A stretch of 64,000 nucleotides of DNA, from the NCBI GenBank assembly GCA_023078685.1, contig JALGAS010000008.1:1426001-1490000 (forward strand), read 5' to 3'. The DNA comes from Neopestalotiopsis rosae. Taxonomy: Eukaryota > Ascomycota > Sordariomycetes > Amphisphaeriales > Sporocadaceae. A program made the position numbers and the translations under genes. Each line of letters begins with the position of its first letter. Position 1 is the stretch's first letter. Below are positions 22,134-32,756 of this stretch, piece by piece. The notes beneath the pieces are model-generated. The model worked only from the letters and a program-made list of their open reading frames with translations. It did not search any database and had not been told where the DNA came from.

Positions 22134-23303
22134 TCAGCATGTCGGGTAAGTCTGCGGCACATTTTCAAGATAAGTGCCAAGGCTCAAGTTCTCTATACTG
22201 CTCGTTGGTGGGATCATGTAAACTGGCTCGTTCAATACTATCGGACGTCCACCAGAGTCGTGTGTCACAGGGTCGCGGAATACGATGGAGGTATCGGGCA
22301 TGGCTCGCGGCAATGCCATGCTTGCTTGTTGCGTCGGACTCATATCATGAGTCACCGCTGGCATAGCACCTCGGCGTGTAGTGGTTTCAAAGTCCTGCAG
22401 CGCAGCCGCAGCCGTCGTGTATTCGGATATTGTCGAGGTACTGTCATTTCGCGATTGCGGTCCGGTTGACATGCCATAATTGGCTAGCATGGAATCGTAT
22501 TGCTCGCCGGCACCCAGAACAAAACGCTTAGCTTCGTTCTCTACCCACTTGTTTATTCTGACATCGCCGCAGTTGGCATGCGACATCAACAGGGCCCGCA
22601 TCTGGTTGAATTCCATCAAGAGTGCGTTGTGCTCTGTTCTGAGTCGAGTGTTGCGATCTTCGAGCTCAAGCTTGGTGTCCTCCAAGTCAGTCATCCATGA
22701 TTTCCTCTTTTCCCGACATTTGCCAGCAGCCACTCTATTTCTTTCCAAGAACTTTTCCCTCTTGGCGGCTTCTTGCTCTGCGCTCAACTCTGGCTTTGGG
22801 CGAGGTTTTCGAGGTCGTCGCCGCCTGGGTAGTAATGGTGCTGGCGGAGGAAAGATGGCATCCGGGGTTTTGGATGGTTGAATGGGATAAGCCGCGATAT
22901 CCGGGGGCGTAATATTTGGAGTTATGCTCTGTCCCGATCGCCTTGACTCTGGTGTGGTGGATGAACCACTTGTAAGGTCGGGGGACTCGAGCTTCAAACG
23001 ATCAAGACTAGGCGCCGACGATAGTCGCCTCTGGCGCTGGTTACTGGTTGGTGCCGATCCATATATATCAACATCTGACTGCATGGACGCTCTCGCTGGT
23101 AGAGATGACTGTGTCAATGGTGGTTGCATAAACCCGGCTGGTATGTGCACGGGCAGTGACGGTGCAGCCTCGGGAAACGAGAGTGCCGTGAATCCCGGAT
23201 GATATATTTGCTGCGAAGCATCGACTTCTCCATCAAAGTTTTGGTAACCTCCACCAGTTTGTCCTTGGGAATCATAGTTGTAGAAATGCGGAGCGCCGTC
23301 CAT
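22134..23303 (-). CDS. bZIP transcription factor (ATF/CREB-like)
   Basis: A single exon encodes 389 residues. After a Ser/Pro-rich N-terminal half and a very basic RRRRPRKPRPK stretch (160-170), the bZIP spans about 181-235. Its basic motif is N189-R-V-A-A-G-K-C-R197, the ATF/CREB class signature, followed by heptads with Leu in DLEDTKLELEDRNTRLRTEHNALL. The order resembles fungal Atf1/AtfA-type stress regulators, but the N-terminal activation domains are not recognised well enough to name the orthologue. ATG 23303 (MDGAPHFYN) is preferred. The upstream in-frame sequence ends in a pyrimidine-rich tract and TTTGTAG just before it, so a 5' UTR intron is possible. Confidence 0.88.
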   Translation of the reverse strand: MDGAPHFYNYDSQGQTGGGYQNFDGEVDASQQIYHPGFTALSFPEAAPSLPVHIPAGFMQPPLTQSSLPARASMQSDVDIYGSAPTSNQRQRRLSSAPSLDRLKLESPDLTSGSSTTPESRRSGQSITPNITPPDIAAYPIQPSKTPDAIFPPPAPLLPRRRRPRKPRPKPELSAEQEAAKREKFLERNRVAAGKCREKRKSWMTDLEDTKLELEDRNTRLRTEHNALLMEFNQMRALLMSHANCGDVRINKWVENEAKRFVLGAGEQYDSMLANYGMSTGPQSRNDSTSTISEYTTAAAALQDFETTTRRGAMPAVTHDMSPTQQASMALPRAMPDTSIVFRDPVTHDSGGRPIVLNEPVYMIPPTSSIENLSLGTYLENVPQTYPTC

Positions 23304-26300
23304 CCTACAAAGGCACTGACTCGCTGTGAGGATGAAAGGTACCAGGGTAAATGCGTGGAAACAAGAATAGGACGATGGCAGTACACTTTTTGTTCCCGGG
23401 ACAACAAAAGCCTGATCCTCGACCAAGTCGGGCGTCTAATGTCTATTCCCTGAACGGCACAGAACGTTCTGCGGCAAAGCACAACAGAAGCGCGCTAGAC
23501 CTTCTCGGATTTAATCGGAAGGCAGTATTATTTGAGAAGAAACTCTAGAACTCGGGTCAATCGATTATCGAAAACATTGTCCCTGACTAGGTAATTTTGA
23601 TGACCCGATTGACGTTGTGCACCCTGAGCACCGAATAGGCCAGGAGGAGCGCGCTATTGAATCAAAGCTTGTTGGAACTGATCTAGCTCGATGGTGGACC
23701 GGTGTTTTGATCCTCTTTGCAGGAATGAGGCACAGTACTTCGTTACTCCCAATATAGCCAACAGACGAGGCTACCACCTGGGTCCCAAGAAGTGATGTTG
23801 ATTGTTGGAAGCCAAGAAAAGGCTCTTCGTTCGGGATGGGTCTAAGACCCGATTTCGTTGTCTTGGTCTTATAATGCTGTCGATCGCTTGATTTTGGCAC
23901 CGAGAAGCCAGGCCAAATATAGGCGGTTGCAACGTCCCAATCCTTGTGATGTATGCAGGCGGGGGATGCACCTGTATTGTTGTCCGGTAGAAATCTGGAT
24001 ATTCACTTGCTATGTCCAAAGAGCCGTCAATGCCCGGATATGTTCAATCCACAGTAACCGTTCGGAGTCCCCGGATTGTTGTAGATATGTTCTCAATCAC
24101 TGACTGCTTTTTGAAGCTGGTCGGGTTCTTGATCGAGAATTCCCTCTTCTGGTCTTGGCTAGGGAGTTGATTGGTGCTGGTGACAAGAAAGATAAAGATA
24201 GAGGAATATGACGTGCATATGGCGATGCTGGGTGGAATGAGAGACAGTGGATAGGAGGATATGGTCCCAAGCGTCGATAAAGCGGTCGCTTTGTATAAAT
24301 GTGTTGAGATGTAGAATTTGGGCAATGATGTAAGAGAGGATAACAAGGATATCAATGTTCGTCTGGAGGAAGATGCTACCACTTGTAGTATGAGACTATG
24401 TTGGGAAGATATGCGGCAGGTCTCGATCTTTCGATCTCGTTCTGCATCGCAGCTGTTGGAGGATCTCGCTTTATCATGCCTGTCTGCTGAAGGCACGATA
24501 GTGGAAAATAGAGAGCCTAGACCATATGCCTGCTTCTGAATCTGACCACCTCAACTCTGGAGGACATTTAAAACGCAGGCACGCTTATGTGCGAAGCTAC
24601 ACGCAGGAAGTTTCTTGTTGGGATGAACATGGTATGGCTCCCAATGCCTATGTCAAAGTACAAACGGCATTTGCACCAAGTGCTTGCTGTGTCGGTCGAC
24701 TAGCTACCGTACCCAAGTAGATTGTGAGATTGATACACACTGCTGTGGATGATGGGAGTCAAGGACAGGCTCGGGATGTTGACTAGCAAGGCAGATTTGA
24801 CATCAAGCCAGTATGGGGTCGCCAGTTTGTGTGGGTGGTCCGGATCTGACGCCGGTGGAGTTCGCCAAAGTATATTGTTAGAAACTCCCCTAAGTGCCAC
24901 TCGGCTTACCTTATGCGAAGAACGTCCACCAAATCTAAGTATGTGCCTGATCCCTGTGCCGAGGCGGGCGCATCTAGGGGAGGAGCAGGTCAAAAGGCTC
25001 CAAGTGCGAGGACGACGACGTACAGCCTCGATCTTACCCAGCAGAACAGCCCAGGCAGATGCGAGCAACAAGCCAGCCTGGCAATATCAGGCCCTTCTCA
25101 GCTACTCATAAGTAAAGGCATGCCTCGTGCGAACCGTCGAGTAGGAAGCTCAATGGTTCATGCGAAGTGTTGAAACAATCCATTCCCTCTGTTAAGCGAC
25201 AAGGAGTGCTGCTTTTGATTGGCGGCCCTACGCTGATCGACAAAGCATCCGGCAACATTGCCCCCAAATCGCCATTCTCTAGAAAACGTCAGCGCAATTG
25301 CAGCTGTTGCAAGAAGTGTTGATGAATAAGCCAATGTAAGCATATGCGCTATAACGTGCCCATACGAACTGAGAGTTTTGGATATACAGTTCTAGTCGCC
25401 CTGCCAGTCAGATCGTAGCACCACATTTGTTAATCTACCTTTTGTTAGCTCGAGATCAACGGAATCGAGACATAGTCATCTTCAAAGCTCCAATCAGACA
25501 CGCTGCACTCCAGAGATCTAACGCATGAGCGATAGAGCGGCGGAGTTCATACAAGGGGGGAGTCTGTATTTCTTGGCGTTTTGATCGTCAGGGCAATGCT
25601 CCTACGACAGCCTAGTCCTGCAGGTTGATCCTACGGGCGCAATCCGCTTGGCCTACCGAGATGGACATGACAGGGAATTAGACGCTGCGGCTATTGGGTC
25701 CAATGGCAATAATAGGTGAATGCGGCAAGCTCTACGTTGCATGCGGAGTCGTGAAGGATCGCGGAATAGAGTTCTAAGCCTCGAGTCCGAGGCTAGGAAT
25801 CGTGCCTGATCCCACGAAACCAACTGACACTGACAAGTAGAGGAAGAACATGAGAAGTCGGCTTAAGAACATGACTTCATCAAACACTTGTTGGATTATT
25901 CCCACCCGGTCGCACGGTTGAGGCTTGCATCCTCAGCTTCTTGGCGCAATAACGTTGCTGTTTGGTGGTATTTTCTCCGAGAACGAAACGCGAATCAAGC
26001 GTTGCAATCCGACACGCCGGCAATATCCGTCGGTAGAATCAGAGACACCCTTGCCGGAAATATGTGTTATCGTCGCGATCACGATGCTGGTGACGGATGT
26101 CGCTTGATCGCCCCTAACAAGGTGACATCAGAACGTAGAACGCCAACATTGAAGTCCTAAAATGGAGCGTTTCGTGTGGTGCGATCGGATCGAGCCTGTA
26201 CACGATTTGTTCGCATCCATACTGGCCACAAATTCCTAAATTTGGAAGCTTGGCAGTGCACATGGATGAAGAGTCATGGAGCTCGCGTCCACGATATTTC

Positions 26301-27010
26301 CGTCAAGCGAAGTGTGAACTCTGGATATCTCCAGATCCACTCCAGGGCCTGGGACTTTTGGGAAACGGGATGCTCGGACTTATTGAGCCACCACGGATAA
26401 GAATAACGCAATCGCAGCCTTGGTGAGACTTGGGCGGATTCTGGCCTCATTAGAGGAGCCAGGCCAGTGTGATTGAGACCGAGGTATCCCCCTCGCAAAG
26501 ACCATTCGCACTCGCTGAAATGAGCACTCTGTGCAAGCATGGTTGGCAACTTGCTTGGCAATGGGGCGATTTCCCCATTGGCACAGTCTATGGCTATTTG
26601 CTGATCAGCTTCTTAAGACATTTGTAATACAATAATCCGACGGGTTTCCGAGTCTTGATTCTCGAGTAATTTCTTCGGACGCGGAAAACAGAGTGACGAT
26701 GAAAGATGCAGACCATCCGCTCTGGGAGGAAGGTTCGATGCCAGTGCCCATTCCAGGTACTTTAATTGCTAACCTTGAATCCCCGCCTAGTGACAGACAC
26801 GTGAGTCGCGTCTCCCACCTGCACTTAGTGTTGGACGCGCCTGCCCCACCTAAACTTGCCTAGTATCCAGGCATCGAATCTTTCTTTCTTTTAACGAGAA
26901 GTAATGTGCAATTGATCATTGCGCACTTTGAAAACTGGGATTAAATCAGCTCAGAGAAGATACAACCTTTAAAAGCTTCACTGAATCAACCAGGTTGTCG
27001 TACCCTCATA
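23304..27010. other. 3.7-kb gene-poor region
   Basis: The stretch between the bZIP start and RPA3 has no supported gene. A 7-bp-stem hairpin (25777-25794) and scattered short open frames without domains are all I see. Long upstream regions are common at fungal regulator genes. Confidence 0.5.
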
Positions 27011-27453
27011 ATGGATCCCACTTCCACCCCCCGCGTCTCTGCCCGTTACCTCGGATCATATATCGAAAAGCCTGTTATAGTCGTGGGTAAAGTGATCCAA
27101 GTCCGTGGCGAAGAGGCATTGATCGATGCCGACGGACAGATTTCCATCACTCTGAGTGAAGTATGCGCCGTCGTCGCGGCCAAAAAGGGGGTGTTGCTAA
27201 TGCTAATTGACGACTAGGCCGAGCATCTAACTCCCGGAAATGCCTGCCAGATTATTGGCAAGGTCAACAAGGATCTCTCTATCAAGGTAATGGCATCCAA
27301 GGATCTTGGCACCAATGTCGGTACGTTGAGTATATAGGCCCTACGATATGTATTGTAACATGCCGCTGAACAAAGGATACAGACTACGACGTTGTGCAAT
27401 CAGTGGTAGAGGCCACGCAGCAACATAGAGACATGTTTGTCTACGACAACTGA
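27011..27453 (+). CDS. RFA3: replication protein A subunit 3 (RPA14)
   Basis: Three exons (27011-27160, 27218-27320, 27383-27453) give 107 residues, the normal size of the smallest RPA subunit. It is one OB fold: TPRVSARYLGSYIEKPVIVVGKVIQV, EALIDADGQISITL, then HLTPGNACQIIGKVNKDLSIKVMASKDLGTNVDYDVVQSVVEAT, matching the Rfa3 family (PF08661). RPA3 sits in the trimerisation core of the heterotrimeric single-stranded-DNA-binding complex used in replication and repair in the nucleus. Introns are 57 and 62 nt. Oddly, the same frame stays open for 174 codons beyond the TGA. Confidence 0.92.
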
Positions 27454-27975
27454 CGAGGCGATGCGCGTTCGTTGAACCCTCCCGGGTACACGCCGGGCTT
27501 CGTGGACTTGCTCTGGCCGGTGGGCTCCCAACGCGCCTTCTCCTCGTCATCATCCTCATCCACTCAGCAGCAGCGGCAGCAGTCGACGAGGCGGTCAGGT
27601 ACTCCAACTCGCAGGTTCAGTAGATCGTCTCAGCTGCCGCCGCCTCCCTCTACTACTCCTCCTCCTTCTTCTTTGTCGAATCAAATTCTGCGGTCAAGGT
27701 CTAAATCGACTCCCGTAATGGGCAGACCTACGCAAACCAAATCTCCGCGAAAGCGGAGATCCATCCCCGAACTCTGCGGCACGTTGGCCGGTAGTCAATT
27801 TTGTGGAAGCAGTAGACAGTCTGGTATGTTACAGAGGACAGTGAGAGAGCAAGAACACGAGGATGAGCTCATGAGGACAGTTTTGGAAGGCTTTGGGGGA
27901 CTCTCGGTCACGATGCAACGAGATGACGGTGGCCGTTGGAGGCTAAGGCGGAAGAATCCTTTCGCCGTGAAATGA
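27454..27975 (+). other. unassigned open frame directly in frame behind RPA3 stop
   Basis: 174 codons follow the RPA3 TGA in the same frame with coding-like composition: a Ser/Gln/Pro/Arg-rich first half and a less biased second half (KSPRKRRSIPELCG, then a C-terminus ending NPFAVK). The first in-frame ATG is at 27718, so an ordinary start would give only about 85 residues. Options are an independent gene whose first exon I cannot place, an alternative RPA3 isoform spliced past the stop, stop-codon readthrough, or chance. A phase-compatible intron (donor at GTCTAC after HRDMF, acceptor CACTCAG before the CAG repeats) could bridge the stop. Confidence 0.35.
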
Positions 27976-28230
27976 AATAATGACTACTTGATGCAGAAAG
28001 TCACCATTTCAGCTCAGTTACACTGTGACCAAAATGAAAAATATATCAATAAAAGCACAATGCGCCGAACGTGAAGGAACCATGTGGTGTAGCAGTACAC
28101 CATCTAAATGTCCGATGTCTCCACTGCTGCTGGTTTGTATGTCAAGACGGGCCTGTCATCTTGCCAATTGTACATTTTGATTTACAGTAGATCGTGTATA
28201 ATACATTACACGCCTTTCAACGCGCTCGGT

Positions 28231-29261
28231 CTACTCGACGATAATCTTGCCAGCCTCGGGTCCGTTTGAACCCACGACTGCGCCGTTCATGAAGATACTC
28301 GACACCAGATCGCTTTGATGCCTCTCAATCATCTCCTTGAGCGCACTCCTCTCAACAACGAGCCTGCCTGTTTCAAGCAGATCCTTTACATCCACATCGT
28401 CCACGTCGAGGGCACGACCATATCCTGGTACAAGGTCCATGGCCTCAAAGAGGTTGTCCCTCCACGAGCCGGTAATGATTGTGCTTCTTCCGTGCTGCTT
28501 TCCCCACTCATTCTGGTCGAGCACCTGTCGTGCCCACCGCGCCTTGAATCCGTCGATCAACTCCTCGTCTCTGATCTGGTTGTTCAACACAAGCTCCTCA
28601 AATTCGGCGGGGAGCGGGAGCTCCATTCCGTCCTGGCAGACAACCAGCTCGCCCCGGCGGTATCGGTAAGAGAGTGCCGTCCTCCACGCCAGATCGTAGA
28701 CCTTCTTGTTGAGCTTGGTGCCGAAGTCGCGCGGCTTGGGACCAAACGTCTTTCCACCGCCTCTCCTTAGTGGAGACTGGCCATCACCAACACGCGCCCG
28801 GCCGAGACCCTTTTGCGCATAGAGCTTGCGCCCAGAACCGCGAACCTCCCACCTTGTCTTGGAAGAAGCGGTACCCTGTCGTGTGTTGTCGCCCTCGTAT
28901 ACCACGGCCAAATGAAGAATGTCCCGGCGCAAGGGCAAGTTAAGGTGCTTTGAAGACCACGCTTCGAGGCGTTGAGGTTCGTAGGAAGGAAACGAGAAGA
29001 TGGTCAGAGGGACAGTTGGTTGAGACTGGTAGGTATTTGAACTCGAGTCTACTGATGCTGTGGTCTGTGGAAGAGTCGCCTCGGTGGCCATTGACCTGGC
29101 GAGTGCTGGGACTCGGTGCTGTAGATGGACTTTTTAGCAAGGCATATCTCGAGCACTGCAAAAGGGAATTGTCATACCAAGCCGGCTTCTCTACATGATT
29201 GAGATGTGAGACTGAGAGCTCTGAAAGCCTCGCCCAAGCCTCGAACACCCTTTGAAGCCAT
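28231..29261 (-). CDS. YML6: mitochondrial large-subunit ribosomal protein uL4m
   Basis: Two exons (29178-29261 and 28231-29118, 59-nt intron) encode 323 residues. The first exon supplies a mitochondrial presequence (MASKGVRGLGEAFRALS..., Arg-rich, no acidic cluster). The second carries the uL4 fold: an N-terminal strand, then RQGTASSKTRWEVRGSGRKLYAQKGLGRARVGD with GGGKTFGPKPRDF, the conserved rRNA-contact loop of L4 proteins. uL4m lines the exit tunnel of the 54S subunit. It is transcribed divergently from mL38, 263 bp away. Confidence 0.93.
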
Positions 29262-29524
29262 GATGAAATGTGATGGGGACGATCTCGAATTGATGCCGTC
29301 AAGCTCCAATCAACACATGCAATAGCTCAACGTTCAATGTTCCCGTCCAGAAAATTATTGAACTTGCGATTGGCAGCTGCGGGCGGGCCGCGGAGAAGAG
29401 GCCAGGCCGTGTGGGTCCACCCCCTGCTCGAACGTCGCGCTTGCTAGGTCGAGCTTCAAAAAAGTTCGAACTCGGACGTCTGGACTAAAGCTTCAAAAGC
29501 TCGAATGCACGATTGTACGGAGCC
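29262..29524. promoter_or_regulatory. bidirectional promoter between two mitoribosomal genes
   Basis: Only 263 bp separate the ATGs of uL4m (-) and mL38 (+). Within it are AGCTTCAAAA repeats (near 29450-29459 and 29488-29499), a TTCGAA palindrome (about 29464) and a GC-rich segment. Sharing of regulatory DNA is inferred from distance and from the shared complex. Confidence 0.6.
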
Positions 29525-30996
29525 ATGTCGAGTTGCCAGAGGGTCGCAGGACCAATAACCCGGTCATTGCGCCAGGCGCCGACCTTTCAGTCTTCTTCAT
29601 TTGCCCTGAACCGCGCTTTTACCCACAGTGCAGCCAGGAAAGATGAGGTGACGACCACAACCACGACCGCACCGCCGGCATCAGAGCCGATACCCACTCC
29701 GAGCAGCACAATCGCAAAACCCGCCGACTCCCAAGCAACGTCGCAAGATGACAAAAGAGATACGGTCACGAGCTATTGGGGGGAAAGAAAGCTAGTAAAG
29801 CAGGGTCTGCCACCAATTGGTTCCAGACGTCGCCGTGCTGCCATCAAGACTTCGGCAAATATTCCCTTTGAGCTGCTGCCGTACCAATGCTTCCAAGAGG
29901 CTCGCAAGGTTCTCCAGGAGGACCGCCAGGAAAAGCTCGAGGCACTGAAGTCGACATTGGCATCCATCAAAAAGCTAGAAGAGACGCCAGCGGATAAGCT
30001 GCCGGGAGGAGAGAAGAAGAAGAACATGCGCTTGGCTAGTTTACGGGAATATGTCGAGGAACTCAAGGTCCTGGCCGATATCAACGATCCCAACGTCAAG
30101 CGCAAGTTTGAAGATGGTCTTGGTAAGTCATGCGCCTGAACCGTCAACCATGAAAGAACACCAAGGAACTTACACCGAAACTAGGCGATTTCGACAAGCC
30201 CGTATACCGTCACCTGGCCGAGAAAAAGTGGCGTGGATACCCCTTCCGTCTCATCAAGCAAAGAATCGAGACTTTGAACATTGTGCCCGACGTTCTCCCC
30301 AAGTTCGAGCCGACAGTCGACGTGCAAATGTTCTTCCGCCGGAACAAGATCGAGCCTGGCGAGATCCTGGACAGCAGAGTCACCGAGGTTCCACCTCGCT
30401 TGAAGGTGCAGGTCTTCAACCCCGGCGAGCGACTTGTCTCCGTCGTTGTCCTGGACTCGGATGTCCCCAATGCCGGGACAGATAGCTTCGACCGCCGCTG
30501 CCACTTCCTTGCAGCAAACATTCCCATTTCTCCCAACCTCCAGTCTCTACCTCTTAGTCAAGTCAACCAGGGAACAGAGCTAGCGGTACCATGGCTGCCT
30601 GCCTTTTCGCAAAAGGGTGCGCCTTACCACCGTCTGTCTGTTTTCGTGCTCGAGCAGAAGCCTGGCGAGAAGCTAGACATTGCTAAGCTCAAGGAGCTGT
30701 ATGGCGCCCGTGATGGATTTAGCTTGAAGAGCTACCGGGATAAGTTTGGCTTGAACCCGGTAGGCTTCAACATTTTCCGTACCGTTTGGGATGAGGGCAC
30801 GGCGGGAGTCATGGAGCGTCACGGCATCCCCGGTGCTGATATTGAGTTCAAGCACAAGCGCGTGTACTCGATGAAGGGAGACAGGAAGGCCCGTGGTTGG
30901 GAAGTCAAGCGACAAAAGCCAAAGTACAAGAGTCTGTGGAAGTACACTCACAGAGTTCGTGGAGTGCCTCGTTACAGAGGACGCAAGCACGACTAG
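29525..30996 (+). CDS. MRPL35: mitochondrial large-subunit ribosomal protein mL38 (PEBP-like)
   Basis: Two exons (29525-30122 and 30185-30996, 62-nt intron) encode 469 residues. An Arg/Ser-rich presequence (residues 1-40) and a Thr/Pro/Ala linker precede [26 protein letters not shown]. The C-terminal half is a phosphatidylethanolamine-binding-protein fold ([33 protein letters not shown]) typical of mL38 (yeast Mrpl35). It ends in a basic tail ([18 protein letters not shown]). It is a structural component of the central protuberance of the mitoribosome. ATG 29525 starts the presequence. Confidence 0.92.
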
Positions 30997-31800
30997 TCGC
31001 CCAAAGTCATTGGTCTGGTTCTGTCAATTTCTGGCACGGGTTCGTAATCGTCCAAAACTGGAGCGTCTGTGTTCATATGATCAAACTTGTATGCCGACAA
31101 TGGATTCAGATGGCTTCTATTGTGGTTCGGCCAATATACTGTATCATACTATAAAATATCAAAATGGGGGAATAGATCTCCGCGCTGTATCAAAGCAATG
31201 TACAATTCATTACGCAATCTCCACGGCCTACCCATTGCTTGTAACATTCCATTCGTCTCTCATAGCATCGACGACCAGAAATCCCAACCAGACGTATTGT
31301 CAAGTTGGACTGAGGAATCGTAGCGCAAGAAAATACCTTTTCTTTGCAGCAAAAGCATGTATTAGCTGGAATACTGACTGAACGGTCTAGACCAGACACC
31401 ACTGCCACGTGCTTCTCACCAAAGAAGTCGTTTTCGTCATATCATCATGTTTCAAGAAGGATACTTTTGGAATAAATTTCAATTGTATGCCAGAAAAAAA
31501 ATTGGTCCAAAGAGAACAATATAATGGCCATCTTACCCTGGGCCGAAACAAGTAGACCATTCTCTTGTTTTTATGATTACCCCATAAAAGTTCCCAATAT
31601 CGGGACTGAGCAAGTCGTCAAGAAAAAAATAAAAAAACGAAACGAGTAAAGAGCAAATGCATCGAATCATTAAACATATGCGAGAAGGCCGGACCTAGGA
31701 GCTCAAACGGCTGACCATTCGGCCTGTCTCCTTGTTCTTCTTTTTCCGCCAGGTTTTCCAATTGCCTCCTTGTCATTCCAAAATTAAAGTATAGCCCTGA
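30997..31800. other. convergent 3' regions
   Basis: 3' untranslated regions of mL38 (+) and the Gly/Ser-rich surface protein (-). AT-rich, no gene supported. Confidence 0.5.
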
Positions 31801-32756
31801 TTACAGGGCAAGAAGCTAGTGAGGTACAAATGTGTTAGTTTCACGGTTTCTTCAAGAAAATATACGCATTGGTGAGTACTTACAGGCACAATGGCGATAG
31901 CTGCCAGGCCAGAAGCAGCAAAGATGCTCCTGAAAGACGCGGCACCAGCAGTGACGGGGACGGGCATGCTGCTCGAAGTACCGTTGTTGCCGCTGCTGCT
32001 GCTGGTACCATTTCCACTGGCCGCGTTGGAGCCAGCCATGCCCATGGGACCGGAAGATCCCGAGCCGGAGCCGGAGCCAGAACCGGAGCCAGTGTTGCCG
32101 GATTCTCCCATGCCCATGTCTGAGCCCGAGTCCGAGCCAGAAGATCCAGGGTTGGAGGAACCTGCTGCGTTGCTGCCAGCGCCGTTCGCTCCTGATCCCC
32201 CGTTTGATCCGGAAGAACCAGAACCGGGGTTGGAGCCCGAGCCAGAGCCGCCGTTGCTTGCACCAGATCCGTTGCCGTTGCCGTTCTCGCCGCCGCCAGG
32301 AGCAGGAGCTGCACCCGTCGGGTTGGCACCACCACCACCACCACCACCACCACCACCACTACCGCCACCCGGGGCAGCCACCGTGACCGTGGCGGTGACG
32401 GTCATGTCGGTAGCCGTGACGCCGTTGCCCTGGATGACGACGGTCGGGGGCACGCCCGTGGGCTGGGCGCCGGGGCAGGTGATGACAATCTCCGGGCCGG
32501 AAGGACTGCCGCACGAGTCGCAGGTGACGGTGGTGACGACGAAGCCGGCGGGGATGGGCGGGGGCAGGTAGCTGGCCGGGTTGCCGGTGCACGTCTCCTC
32601 GACCGTGTAGGTGGCCGTCCACATGCTGGTCGGGCAGGCGGCCACCAGCTCCGTCACGTAGGTCGTGGTCCATACCGTCGCCACGGCCGTGGACGTGGTG
32701 GGGACGCACGACCAAAAGGCCGATGTGGCGGTTCCGTTGATGATGGTGGTAGACAT
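31801..32756 (-). CDS. Gly/Ser-rich putative GPI-anchored surface protein
   Basis: Two exons (31884-32756 and 31801-31815, 68-nt intron) encode 295 residues. The N-terminal 130 residues are Thr/Cys-containing (CVPTTSTAVATVWTTTYVTEL; VVTTVTCDSCGSP...IVITCPG), a pattern seen in fungal adhesin-like proteins. Residues about 130-255 are Gly/Ser/Asn low complexity starting with a Gly run. The tiny last exon completes a hydrophobic tail (SIFAASGLAAIAIVPLLAL) that looks like a GPI-attachment signal. There is no N-terminal signal peptide, and an in-frame TGA sits 9 bp before the ATG, so a missed upstream exon is possible. The function is unknown, with a cell-wall role inferred. Confidence 0.75.
32329..32361. 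repeat. (CCA/TGG)n microsatellite
   Basis: About eleven ACC/CAC triplets on the plus strand encode the poly-Gly run of the surface protein on the minus strand. It is a likely site of length polymorphism. Confidence 0.8.

Noticed and set aside
24044..24496. 150-codon minus-strand Ser-rich frame upstream of the bZIP gene
   Set aside because: Low-complexity composition, no recognisable motif or regulatory context.
25616..25640. Resemblance to the start of 18S rRNA (GGTTGATCCT)
   Set aside because: Similarity ends after about ten bases; the following sequence is not rRNA-like.
25777..25794. Perfect 7-bp stem hairpin
   Set aside because: Too short to support an RNA gene or terminator in a eukaryotic intergenic region.
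31891..32571. 226-codon Pro/Glu-rich plus-strand open frame
   Set aside because: It is the antisense shadow of the Gly/Ser-rich repeat region of the minus-strand surface protein.
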